Source: an uncultured Blautia sp. (GTDB taxonomy: Bacteria > Bacillota > Clostridia > Lachnospirales > Lachnospiraceae). Taken from it: a stretch of 9,618 bases of DNA. The stretch covers positions 1 through 9,618 of the forward strand of contig CAMOXX010000094.1 of assembly GCA_946629475.1 (NCBI GenBank). Reading direction: 5' to 3'. The position numbers and the translations under genes are program-made. The stretch's first letter is position 1. Every line of letters begins with the position of its first letter. Below, piece by piece: positions 1 through 7,432 of the stretch. The notes beneath the pieces are model-generated. The model ran no database searches. It was not told the origin of the DNA and was given only the letters and a program-made list of their open reading frames with translations.

Positions 1-66
1 ACGTCCGCTGGGGAGGTTGAGATGTGGGAGCGGACGTAAAGATAGCGACAAGTGCAAATCTTTACG
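1..66. repeat. Two overlapping inverted repeats (alternative stem-loops) at the window edge
   Basis: Arms 1-9 and 29-37 are perfect 9-base complements around a 19-base loop (GGGGAGG on the plus strand). Arms 35-43 and 58-66 are a second perfect 9-base pair around a 14-base loop. They share bases 35-37, so both stems cannot form in full at once. Neither is followed by a clear T-run on the minus strand; on the plus strand the second is followed by CCCTTCTTTTC, a weak terminator-like tail. The first repeat touches the window edge and may be longer. Together with 67-196, which shows no gene apart from the GH3 scrap, this is the only non-coding stretch downstream of GH78. Its identity is unknown: a structured RNA, an insertion-sequence end or the terminator of a converging gene are all possible. 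Confidence 0.55.
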
Positions 67-81
67 CCCTTCTTTTCATAG

Positions 82-112
82 ATATGATTCACTCTCCAAA
101 AGCTGCTTACGG
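82..112. repeat. Short copy of the GH3 gene's 3' end
   Basis: Positions 82-112 match 3573-3603 at 27 of 31 bases without gaps. The copied stretch covers the last codons of GH3, its stop (TAA there, TGA at 89-91 here) and seven bases beyond. Read in the GH3 frame on the minus strand it gives Leu-Pro-stop-Ala-Ala-Phe-Gly-Glu-stop, against Val-Pro-Tyr-Ser-Ala-Phe-Gly-Glu-stop. It is therefore a non-functional scrap. The match ends sharply on both sides. A relic of a second GH3 gene or a recombination footprint is possible. Confidence 0.6.
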
Positions 113-196
113 CAAGCCTGCGCGGACTCAGGACTTTTGACGCTGTTATGCTGATTACGGATTGTTCCGCACTTGGGCATTGCAATCATCATATTA

Positions 197-3100
197 TTAT
201 TCAGCCTGCTGCACGCGGAACTCGTACCTCCCGCTTTCAAGCTGATACTCTTTGCCTGACAGGTAGAGTGTACATGCCGTGTTGGCGGGGATCCGGCAGG
301 TGTAGACGACCTGGCCGTCTGCCTCCCTCCATGCGCTCTCAATCCGCCCGTGCGGCGTGTCGATGCCGCCTTCCGCGGAGGAGAAGGCCGCAGTGTCCGG
401 CCTCAGCTCAAACTGCTTATATCCGGGATGTGCGGCGAGACGCCGGATTCCCAGCACATATTCGTAGAGCCAGCTCACGACACTCCCGAGGGAATAGTGG
501 TCAAAGCTGTTCATCGAGTTGTTCTCTCCGAAGCCCTCCTCGGCGGTGAAGCTGTTCCAGCGCTCCCAGATAGTGGTGGCACCCTGGGTCACAGGGTACA
601 GCCAGCCGGGATACCCGGTTTGTGTCATGGCGGTGACCGCGTCTTTTGCAAAGCCGCCCTCACTGAGCATCGGATTTAAGGGGCCTGTTCCGAAAAAGCC
701 GGTGTGGATGGTATGATTCGCCTCCCGGGTTTTTCGGGCCAGATGCTCAAATGCTTTCGTCTTATATGAATCATCAAACACACCGCAGAAAAGCGCGATT
801 GCGTAGCTTCCCTGTACATCGCACAGCTCACCGTCGATAGAGCGGGCCATGCCGGTTTCCGGATCCACAAAGGTGCTGTTCCAGAACTCTTTTGTCTTAT
901 CGGCTGTATTTTCATATTTCCGCTCTGCTGCGGTGTTTCCCAGAAGCCCTGAGAATGATGCCATGATCCGGGCGTTCCGGTAGTGGAATGCGTTGAACAC
1001 CAGGAAGGGGTCAGTCGGCTCCGGGGCCAGCCAGTCACCCAGCCATTCGATGAACTTGATGTCCGGCCTCCCCGGAAGTCCGGTTTTTGTGATGGAATCC
1101 ATCCAGGCATCCATTGCCGGGAAGTATTCCTTAACAAGGCCTTTGTCACCATACTGCAGGTACAGCTCGTGCACGATCAGAATCATCGCGCTCTCATAAG
1201 TCTGGCCGCCGAAGCCTCCGCCGAACGGGGCGATGCATGGGAGCCTGCCGTTATCAAGCTGAAGGTCGCGCATCGCCTGCAGGTTCCGGATATAAAAGTT
1301 CTTTACATTGCTCTGCAGCACTGCTGTATGGCAGAATACATGGGTGTCGCCGAGCCATCCCATCCGCTCGTTCCTCTGCGGGCAGTCAGTAGGGATGCTG
1401 ATGAAGTTGTTGTACTGGCTGTACTGCACATTCTTGACAAAGCGGTTCACCAGAGGGTCGCTGCAGATGAAGGTGCTGGTAATCTTTTCCACACTGGATA
1501 AAAGAAGGCTCTGCACATCCTCCGGAGCAGGCGGGGCTGACACACCGGTGATCTCAATATACCGGTATCCGTGGAAGGTGAAAAGCGGCTGATACACCTC
1601 CTCCTCATCGCCCCTGCAGATATAGATGTCCGTATTCCCGGCCTCCCGCAGGTTGGCCTGAAGCATCAGGCCTTCAAGGCCTCGATAGCGGGGAAGGTTG
1701 GGATAGAGGACTTCACCATAGCGCACGGTAACACGCGTTCCGGCTTTTTCGTGCAGGCGGATGACAGGCACGCCGGCGATCTCCTGACCGAGATCATAGA
1801 TGTAAACACCCGGACGGGGCTCTGTCATGGAGACTGCGGTCAGAAGCTCAGCGGCGCGTACCGGTGCCTGATAGTTCCCGACAAGGGCAGGCTCCTGCTG
1901 ATTCAGGGCCGGCCATACGGCTGCTCCCGGGAACATTGGCTCTCGTTCCCCGATCGGGACAGGGCGGATCTCCTCAGGCTTTTTCATTCCGGCGGAGATA
2001 AATCCGGGCTGGAAAAATGCCGTCGCATCGTCAGAAAGACGGGCATCGTACTGCTCTCCGTTGAAGAATCCTGCAAAGCGGTAAGGACCTTCTCCAAAAT
2101 AATCCCAGGTATCGGTGTCCGTGATGATGGTCTCAACGAATCCGTCCTCATAGGTGAGAACCAGCTTTGCCAGGAACGAGGGGCGGTCGCCCCAGTAGTT
2201 ATAGTTGTCGAGGATAAAGCTGAAGGAGTCGCTCCACCATCCGGATGCCAGAATACAGCCGACAGCATTCTGGCCGGGCTGAAGAGCGCCTGTGATGTCG
2301 TAGGTCTGGTACATCAGATGATGATCAAACTGGCTTGCCCCGGGGGCAAAAAAGGAGTCGTCGATCCGGTGCCCGTTAACCCTGCAGTCATAGATGCCTC
2401 TGGCAGTGGCGTACAGGCGCGCACTGACCAGCCCGTCCCTGACGGTGAACTCACGGCGCAGCATGGGAAGAGAGTGACAGGAGGGATTTTCGATTACACG
2501 GTCCGGGCCGTCGAGGCAGATGCCTTCCGGCTGCAGCGCTTTGATCACGCTGCCGGGCGTCCGGAGGTTCCGGATGATAAGGCCCTGCGGGAAGGTAACC
2601 GTGGTTCCTTCCCCTGCAAAGAATCCGGCATCGCAGAGACGCGGAAATGTGGTCACGTCCCTCGGACCGAGCGGATTCAGGCAGCGCGGACCGCGTATGG
2701 TTCCATAGGGCGCCACCCGCACCTCCTCGTCAATCAGGTGACCGTCCATGTAGGTGTAAGCGCCGTTCCCGAGCACCTCGATTTTCAGTGTGTGCGGCTG
2801 ATGCCTGTTTTCGGGCGTGATGAGCTCCTCACCGGTTGCGATGTCCTTTATGGGGAGTGTAAAAAGGGGGACATCCGCGGAATCAGCGGCATCGTACCCC
2901 ACACGATAGATTTCGAGCACGGCAGACTCACCGGACGTATTAACCACATAGGAAATATAGTTTTCGCCCTCGATCAGGCTCTCGTTTTTGTAACGGTCCA
3001 TCAGGCGCCGGTCGTTGGCGCCGAAGATGACTCCGGCACGGCCGCCTTTTTCGATCCGGAAGGGGGCTTCCAGGACGAACACGCTGAGCGTGTCGGAGGC

Positions 3101-3493
3101 CACGGCAAACTCCGGCGCTCCGATCCACTTTGCATGATCCCATGCCTGCAGGGAGGAATCGAGGAAGCCTGTCTCAAACCAGGTTTCGGCTTTTTCTTCG
3201 CAGCCATTCTGGTCCCGCACTGTGACCGTAACATAGAACCGGGTGCAGGGAAGCAGCTTTTTTCCATCATAAGGGATACCGATGGAGCGGTCTGTATGAA
3301 TCAGACCGCTGTCCCAGAAGTCGGCTTCACCGGAAGATGTTCCCACAAGGATGCGGGCCGCTGTCTGCCTCATTCCGGCTTTTTTATCATCGAGAATCCA
3401 TGAGAATACAGGCTTCTCGATGTCGATTCCCAGAGGTTCTGTCACTTCATTGATTTTGATTTCCCGGATTTGGAAGGATTTTTCATTTCTCAT
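197..3493 (-). CDS. GH78 alpha-L-rhamnosidase, cytoplasmic, multidomain
   Basis: A 1098-residue inverting glycosidase that removes terminal alpha-L-rhamnose from glycosides or oligosaccharides. It has no signal peptide. Domains in order: a fibronectin III-like N-terminal domain (about 7-115, 'PVFSWIL'); an extra beta-rich domain (about 120-330); the rhamnosidase N-domain (about 344-510, with 'RLYATARGIYDCRVNG' and 'LASGWW'); the beta-sandwich (about 555-665, 'YDLGQEIAG', 'RYGEVLYP'); the (alpha/alpha)6 catalytic barrel (about 668-1000); and a C-terminal beta domain (about 1010-1098). The family signature DCPQRNERMGWLGD is complete. Its Glu709 (codon 1367-1369) is the expected general acid, and Glu977 in 'TTIWERWNS' (codon 563-565) the expected base. 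Two stop codons in tandem (TAATAA) end it. Nothing suggests truncation. As the last gene of the cluster it would act before GH3 on rhamnosyl-beta-glucosides (inference). The exact linkage preference cannot be read from sequence. Confidence 0.96.
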   Translation of the reverse strand: MRNEKSFQIREIKINEVTEPLGIDIEKPVFSWILDDKKAGMRQTAARILVGTSSGEADFWDSGLIHTDRSIGIPYDGKKLLPCTRFYVTVTVRDQNGCEEKAETWFETGFLDSSLQAWDHAKWIGAPEFAVASDTLSVFVLEAPFRIEKGGRAGVIFGANDRRLMDRYKNESLIEGENYISYVVNTSGESAVLEIYRVGYDAADSADVPLFTLPIKDIATGEELITPENRHQPHTLKIEVLGNGAYTYMDGHLIDEEVRVAPYGTIRGPRCLNPLGPRDVTTFPRLCDAGFFAGEGTTVTFPQGLIIRNLRTPGSVIKALQPEGICLDGPDRVIENPSCHSLPMLRREFTVRDGLVSARLYATARGIYDCRVNGHRIDDSFFAPGASQFDHHLMYQTYDITGALQPGQNAVGCILASGWWSDSFSFILDNYNYWGDRPSFLAKLVLTYEDGFVETIITDTDTWDYFGEGPYRFAGFFNGEQYDARLSDDATAFFQPGFISAGMKKPEEIRPVPIGEREPMFPGAAVWPALNQQEPALVGNYQAPVRAAELLTAVSMTEPRPGVYIYDLGQEIAGVPVIRLHEKAGTRVTVRYGEVLYPNLPRYRGLEGLMLQANLREAGNTDIYICRGDEEEVYQPLFTFHGYRYIEITGVSAPPAPEDVQSLLLSSVEKITSTFICSDPLVNRFVKNVQYSQYNNFISIPTDCPQRNERMGWLGDTHVFCHTAVLQSNVKNFYIRNLQAMRDLQLDNGRLPCIAPFGGGFGGQTYESAMILIVHELYLQYGDKGLVKEYFPAMDAWMDSITKTGLPGRPDIKFIEWLGDWLAPEPTDPFLVFNAFHYRNARIMASFSGLLGNTAAERKYENTADKTKEFWNSTFVDPETGMARSIDGELCDVQGSYAIALFCGVFDDSYKTKAFEHLARKTREANHTIHTGFFGTGPLNPMLSEGGFAKDAVTAMTQTGYPGWLYPVTQGATTIWERWNSFTAEEGFGENNSMNSFDHYSLGSVVSWLYEYVLGIRRLAAHPGYKQFELRPDTAAFSSAEGGIDTPHGRIESAWREADGQVVYTCRIPANTACTLYLSGKEYQLESGRYEFRVQQAE

Positions 3494-3500
3494 ACTATTT

Positions 3501-3506
3501 CTCCTG
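3501..3506 (-). promoter_or_regulatory. Ribosome binding site deciding the GH78 start
   Basis: CAGGAG on the minus strand lies seven bases before the ATG at 3491-3493. The same frame is open 13 codons further up to an ATG at 3532, but that start has no comparable site, and the extra residues (Cys/Arg-rich) do not look like rhamnosidase. I therefore start the gene at 3493. The 86-base gap to GH3 (3494-3579) shows no promoter or terminator that I can support, so read-through from GH3 is likely. Confidence 0.8.
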
Positions 3507-3579
3507 ACACATCTCCCACATGAGGAATGCAAAGCGTTCCGAATGAATGGGTTCTGAACAGTTACGATATGAATATGAT

Positions 3580-6111
3580 TTACTCGCCAAAAGCTGAGTA
3601 CGGAACAGCACCTTCATACTGGTTGGATTTCCAGATGATATTTACAAGCCGGCTGATGCAGGCTTCAAGATCCTCCCGGGAGAGGGCTCCGCTTGCCAGT
3701 TCTTCGCGGAGGTTCTGCGCATCGCAGGCTGCTCCGGGCATGACCAGGTCGTTCCCGGCTCTCATACACCCGGCAGCCGTGCAGTCCGGTCCGTCCTCCG
3801 TGGTGGTCCAGTCGGTCATGATGACGCCTGCAAAGCCCCACTCGCAGCGGGCTGCTTTGGTACAGATGTCGAAATTGTTTGCCGCGTGGACACCGTTGAT
3901 CAGGTTGTAGCTGGTCATGATGGACATCGGCTGTGATTCCTTCACGGCGATCTCAAAGCCCTTCAGGTAGATCTCCCGCAGGGTTCTTTCAGTCAGGATG
4001 CTGTCGGAGCCCTTTCGATTATCTTCCTGGTTGTTGCAGGCAAAATGCTTGATTGTGGTTCCGCAGCCCGGTACCGACTGTACGCCTTTCGTGATGGCGG
4101 CGGCCATCCGGCCGGAAATGAGGGGATCTTCGGAATAGTACTCAAAGTTTCTTCCACACAGGGGATTCCTGTGGATGCTCATGCCCGGCGCGAGCCACAG
4201 TGTGACCCCGAACTCCTCCATCTCACCGCCGACCATTGCGCCGACCTCCGCAAGGAGATCAACATCCCAGGTCTGGGCGAGGAGTGTGCCGACGGGGATG
4301 GCCGTGCAATATTGATATCTCGTTTCGCCGGATTCCGGATCGTCATCGACACAGAAAAGGCCGCCCTCAATATTGTAGATGAAGGGCTTGCACACAACCT
4401 GTCCGTCCGCTATGGTGTACTCCCTGGAGAGACGAAGTCCGGCCGGTCCGTCGGCGAGCGCAATGGTTGCCAGGCCAAGGGACAAGGCGCAGGAGCTGGT
4501 CTCACCGGCCGATCCCGGCACAGATACACCGGCGGAACCGACGATGGTATCCTGTCCTTTATCCGGGTCTCCGCTTGCCAGAGCCATCAGCTGGTCATCA
4601 CTCAGTGCCTTTGCAAAAGCGAGGGAAGATTCCTCTGTGAGCTCCCTGTTTTCCCGGTATTCTGTTTCGATTGTCTCGAAGCATTCCCCGGTGATGGTAA
4701 TTGTTTCGATATTCTGTTCTTCGATCCGGTGCATCAGTTCATCGAGCCTTTTCAGCCGAAGCTGGCTTTCAGGTTCGATGATTACAAGGTCGTCCTTGAG
4801 CGGGCAGATATTCTGCGTTCTCTGCAGAAGAACATCTCCCTGCAGGTAAGCAGCTGCTGCGGGAACGGAATCCTTAAGGCTGGTTCCGGCCCAGAAAACG
4901 TATGGACCGCATTCCAGCATCCATCCCGGGGCAGCCGGGCTGTAGGAGGCCAGAAGATCAGCGGGAATTCGGATTGTCACCGTTTCACTTTCTCCTGGAG
5001 AGAGCAGGCGGGTTTTGGCAAAGCCGGCGAGACGGCGGAATTCTTTTTCGATATCCCCTGCAGGGCAGGTGACATAGATCTGAACGACCTCGCGGCCGGC
5101 ATATTTTTCTCCCGTGTTGGTGACCGCAGCCTGAATCCGGAACTCTTTGTGTTCCTCGTCAAAAGTAAGCGAAGTTTCCACGATCGAGAAAGTAGTGTAC
5201 GACATACCGTACCCGAAGCTGTATCTGACAGGCAGGTTGAATGTATCAAAATAGCGGTATCCGACGTAGATCCCTTCTGTATAGAATTCTTTTTCTACAT
5301 TTCCGTTGTTGTGGGAGTATGTTTCGCTGTTCGGATAATCGATGTAGTCAAAAGCCCAGGTATCCGTAAGCTTGCCGGAAGGTGTCACTTTTCCGGAAAG
5401 GACGTCAGCGAACGCGTTTCCGCCCTCCATTCCGGGCTGTACAATATAGAGGAGAGAGCGGATGTTCTCGTATCGGTCCATGAAAGAGAGGTCCACAATG
5501 CCTCCGGTATTGATGACCACAATTACGTTCCTGTACAGGAAGCAGATATCGGAAAGCATCTGCTCCTCATCTTTTGAAAGGAGATAGTCCCCCGGCGCGT
5601 AAATCCGGTCGGCGCCTTCGCCTGCAACGCGGCTCAGGACATAAACTGCGGTATCCGCGGCGGTTTCTTTTACGGGGCCTCCGGCCGGTGTGACAAAGGG
5701 GGTCTTGCTGTACACATTAAAGAATTCGGAGACAGATCCCGCCTCCGCTGTGTGGGTAAGAATATCATCTCGCCAGGCCAGGCGGGCTTCTTCGTATTTA
5801 CGGTCAAAGTCTGCAAGCCAGTCCTCGGTAGTGATGGTATATCCGGCATTTTTCATGCCCTCCCAGATGCTGACGATTTTACGCTCGTTCACATCGCCGG
5901 ATCCGGTTCCGCCTTTTACGGTGCGGGAGGCTCCGATACCGTACAGGGCAACGGGGGCGTCCGTGCTGAGGGGGAGAAAATTTCCCTCATTTTTCAGGAG
6001 TACCATGCCCTCCGAGGCGGCTTTGCGGGCCAGGGCGGCATTTTGGATTTCGCGGTCTGTAATCTGGTTCGAGAGGGTGCCGGTAAGCTTACGCTCTTTC
6101 AATCTGCGCAT
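3580..6111 (-). CDS. Glycoside hydrolase family 3 beta-glucosidase-type enzyme with permuted domain order
   Basis: An 843-residue retaining glycosidase expected to remove non-reducing beta-linked sugars, most likely glucose, in the cytoplasm (no signal peptide). The domains are in reversed order. The alpha/beta sandwich domain comes first (about 25-265: 'EGMVLLKNEGNFLPL', then 'SRVAGEGADR' at 160-169, where Glu165 is my candidate acid/base). Next is the fibronectin III-like domain (about 310-400), then a linker with a charged helical stretch near 448-490, and last the TIM-barrel domain (about 490-830). The barrel carries 'LADGPAGLR', 'GRNFEYYSEDP' (653-663), 'KH' (688-689) and 'VIMTDW', whose Asp767 is the expected nucleophile (codon 3811-3813). 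This order is known in Ruminococcus albus and Butyrivibrio fibrisolvens beta-glucosidases. Substrate range in GH3 is broad, so beta-xylosidase or alpha-arabinofuranosidase activity cannot be excluded. Translation is coupled to the YesL-like gene by a 23-base overlap. Confidence 0.95.
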   Translation of the reverse strand: MRRLKERKLTGTLSNQITDREIQNAALARKAASEGMVLLKNEGNFLPLSTDAPVALYGIGASRTVKGGTGSGDVNERKIVSIWEGMKNAGYTITTEDWLADFDRKYEEARLAWRDDILTHTAEAGSVSEFFNVYSKTPFVTPAGGPVKETAADTAVYVLSRVAGEGADRIYAPGDYLLSKDEEQMLSDICFLYRNVIVVINTGGIVDLSFMDRYENIRSLLYIVQPGMEGGNAFADVLSGKVTPSGKLTDTWAFDYIDYPNSETYSHNNGNVEKEFYTEGIYVGYRYFDTFNLPVRYSFGYGMSYTTFSIVETSLTFDEEHKEFRIQAAVTNTGEKYAGREVVQIYVTCPAGDIEKEFRRLAGFAKTRLLSPGESETVTIRIPADLLASYSPAAPGWMLECGPYVFWAGTSLKDSVPAAAAYLQGDVLLQRTQNICPLKDDLVIIEPESQLRLKRLDELMHRIEEQNIETITITGECFETIETEYRENRELTEESSLAFAKALSDDQLMALASGDPDKGQDTIVGSAGVSVPGSAGETSSCALSLGLATIALADGPAGLRLSREYTIADGQVVCKPFIYNIEGGLFCVDDDPESGETRYQYCTAIPVGTLLAQTWDVDLLAEVGAMVGGEMEEFGVTLWLAPGMSIHRNPLCGRNFEYYSEDPLISGRMAAAITKGVQSVPGCGTTIKHFACNNQEDNRKGSDSILTERTLREIYLKGFEIAVKESQPMSIMTSYNLINGVHAANNFDICTKAARCEWGFAGVIMTDWTTTEDGPDCTAAGCMRAGNDLVMPGAACDAQNLREELASGALSREDLEACISRLVNIIWKSNQYEGAVPYSAFGE

Positions 6112-6727
6112 GAGTATTCTCCTTTTCGTAGGCTTTGAAGATTGATTTAAAGTAGATTCCGGCGAGGTAGGCCGGACCGGAGAGTCCGATCAGGAATACC
6201 ACGGAGATAAACCGGAAGGATGCTGAGAGAAGCAGCAGCGGGGAAAGGGTGACGCAGAGCATCAGAACCGCCTGCGGAAAATGGCCGGCCATAAACAGCA
6301 GGGCATTTTTGGCGGTGTTTTTCGGCGTGTTTTCAAAGCGTGCCTGAACTGCGAAGATATGGATGCATTCCATCGCGAAGAGCAGCAGAAGCACAAACAG
6401 AAGAATCCGGTATACGAGGCCGAAGGTTCCCGTTACCGTTCTCAGTATGTAAATGTCAAACGCCAGAAACAGCTGAATGAAGCCGAAGACTGCCCAGAGC
6501 AGCGTTGCCTGGGTGAAATTGCCTTTGAACGCGCGGAAATATTCCCTGACAATATTCCCTTCCTCATTCCGGGCCATCCGCATGGTCATCGTGTAGAGCG
6601 CGGTCATCGCAGCTCCCGCCGTGATGACGGGAAGGCATAGAATGAGTGTGAGAATGTTCAGAATGATCAGGTTTCCGATACAGTTGAGTACACGTGCAAG
6701 CTTTCCGTCCGGTGCAAAAATTCCCAT
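6089..6727 (-). CDS. YesL-like DUF624 integral membrane protein
   Basis: This 212-residue membrane protein belongs, by pattern, to the YesL/DUF624 family. Its function is unproven, and it is repeatedly found beside CUT1 sugar transporters and plant-polysaccharide genes (B. subtilis yesL sits in the rhamnogalacturonan cluster). Visible family features are the N-terminal 'Leu-Pro-Val-Ile-Thr-Ala-Gly-Ala-Ala' at 32-40 after the first helix, the Arg/Gly-rich loop with 'YFRAFKGNFTQATLLW' at 63-78, and about five membrane helices (roughly 18-45, 72-95, 104-127, 143-165, 170-193). The start at 6727 has an AAGGGG ribosome site seven bases upstream. In-frame ATGs further up (6769, 6805) would overlap the preceding gene and lack such a site. 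The gap to the previous gene is 34 bases. Its 3' end overlaps the GH3 start by 23 bases. Confidence 0.88.
   Translation of the reverse strand: MGIFAPDGKLARVLNCIGNLIILNILTLILCLPVITAGAAMTALYTMTMRMARNEEGNIVREYFRAFKGNFTQATLLWAVFGFIQLFLAFDIYILRTVTGTFGLVYRILLFVLLLLFAMECIHIFAVQARFENTPKNTAKNALLFMAGHFPQAVLMLCVTLSPLLLLSASFRFISVVFLIGLSGPAYLAGIYFKSIFKAYEKENTHAQIERA
6119..6126 (-). promoter_or_regulatory. Strong ribosome binding site of the GH3 gene within the YesL-like gene
   Basis: On the minus strand AAAAGGAG lies seven bases before the GH3 ATG at 6109-6111, and it is also part of the coding sequence for the YesL-like C-terminus. It fixes the GH3 start and indicates that ribosomes begin GH3 before finishing the upstream gene, the arrangement of a single co-translated operon. 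Confidence 0.8.
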
Positions 6728-6761
6728 TTCATAGCCCCTTTCTTTACTTATAGCATGATTC

Positions 6762-7394
6762 TCATGCATCGCCAAGTGCAAAATCGAAATATCCGGCAGC
6801 CGCACTCCGGTGCGGCGCGTTGTAAATTACTCCGAGGACACCCCGGTCAGAGCCGTCCCCGTAGCAGCCGTACTCTGCCATCGCCGGCAGCGCATCGGCA
6901 TATATGCCAATTACCCGGCCGTCCTTCCTGAGAAGAGAGGCTTCCAGGGCGGACAGAGTGTCCGCACTGAGAAGATGGGAAAGATCCATCCAGGTTTCAG
7001 AATTGTCGTATTTGATAAAATCTTCCTCCCGCATTCCGCAGATATCCAGCTTTTCACTGCCGATATCCGCAAGAAACCGGGAGAGGCTTGTCATAGTATA
7101 GCTCCCCGAATCTGTATCTGAAAACAGCAGGCTGGTTGTAAACTCTGCCTGCTGTTTTCCCGGGTCGCAATCAAGAAATGTGAGAAAATCCGATTCCATT
7201 TTTTCCGGGGAGGCATCAGCATGGCAGTCGATCAGCATTACACTGATGACTGTTTCCTTTTTGCCGAAGGCGGCCGCCAGGCTGTACACAGCCACAAAGA
7301 GGACGACCGCTGCGGCAATCAGTGGCCACTTAAAATCTTCCCACAGATAAAACAGATTGTTCTTCAGCTTACTGCTGAGATGATTGTCTTTCAT
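6762..7394 (-). CDS. Unrecognised single-pass membrane protein with an SBP-like extracytoplasmic part
   Basis: I do not recognise a named family. The 210-residue protein has a short cytoplasmic N-terminus rich in Lys and Asn, one membrane helix at about 23-43 with no cleavage-site pattern, then about 165 residues that would lie outside the cell. The outer part starts with a beta-strand-like stretch at 48-55 ('TVISVMLI'). It continues with 'KLDICGMREEDF' at 115-126 and 'WMDLSHLL' at 135-142, and ends with 'GVLGVIYNAPHRSAAAGYFDFAL' at 185-207. These resemble elements of periplasmic sugar-binding proteins (target location/Asp-Leu segment, and the 'GI..NS.h...A..fl.fl' helix), but the length is about half that of a binding protein. 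The start at 7394 is chosen over the frame's upstream ATG at 7547, which would run deep into the permease gene. Its ribosome site (GGGAT) is weak. Position between permeases and DUF624 gene suggests a transport or sensing accessory role; this is inference. Confidence 0.8.
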   Translation of the reverse strand: MKDNHLSSKLKNNLFYLWEDFKWPLIAAAVVLFVAVYSLAAAFGKKETVISVMLIDCHADASPEKMESDFLTFLDCDPGKQQAEFTTSLLFSDTDSGSYTMTSLSRFLADIGSEKLDICGMREEDFIKYDNSETWMDLSHLLSADTLSALEASLLRKDGRVIGIYADALPAMAEYGCYGDGSDRGVLGVIYNAPHRSAAAGYFDFALGDA

Positions 7395-7432
7395 GAATTC
7401 AGATCCCGTATCTGTATTGGTATTGAAAGGTT

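Noticed and set aside
22..39. Mini-ORF (Met-Trp-Glu-Arg-Thr-stop) on the plus strand preceded by GGGGAGG
   Set aside because: The ribosome-site-like sequence lies in the loop of an inverted repeat and only five codons follow. The same frame is open to the window's left edge, so it could equally be the tail of an off-window gene.
1571..3403. A 610-codon open frame on the plus strand opposite the rhamnosidase gene
   Set aside because: It lies wholly antisense to a gene with intact family motifs, has no recognisable domain, and is explained by the base composition and codon use of the real gene.
4045..5577. A 510-codon open frame on the plus strand opposite the GH3 gene
   Set aside because: Antisense shadow of GH3: Cys/Arg/Gly-rich translation with no domain and no convincing ribosome site.
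6774..6785. CAAGTGCAAA-type sequence shared with 49-58
   Set aside because: Ten bases only, one copy within coding sequence; no flanking similarity.
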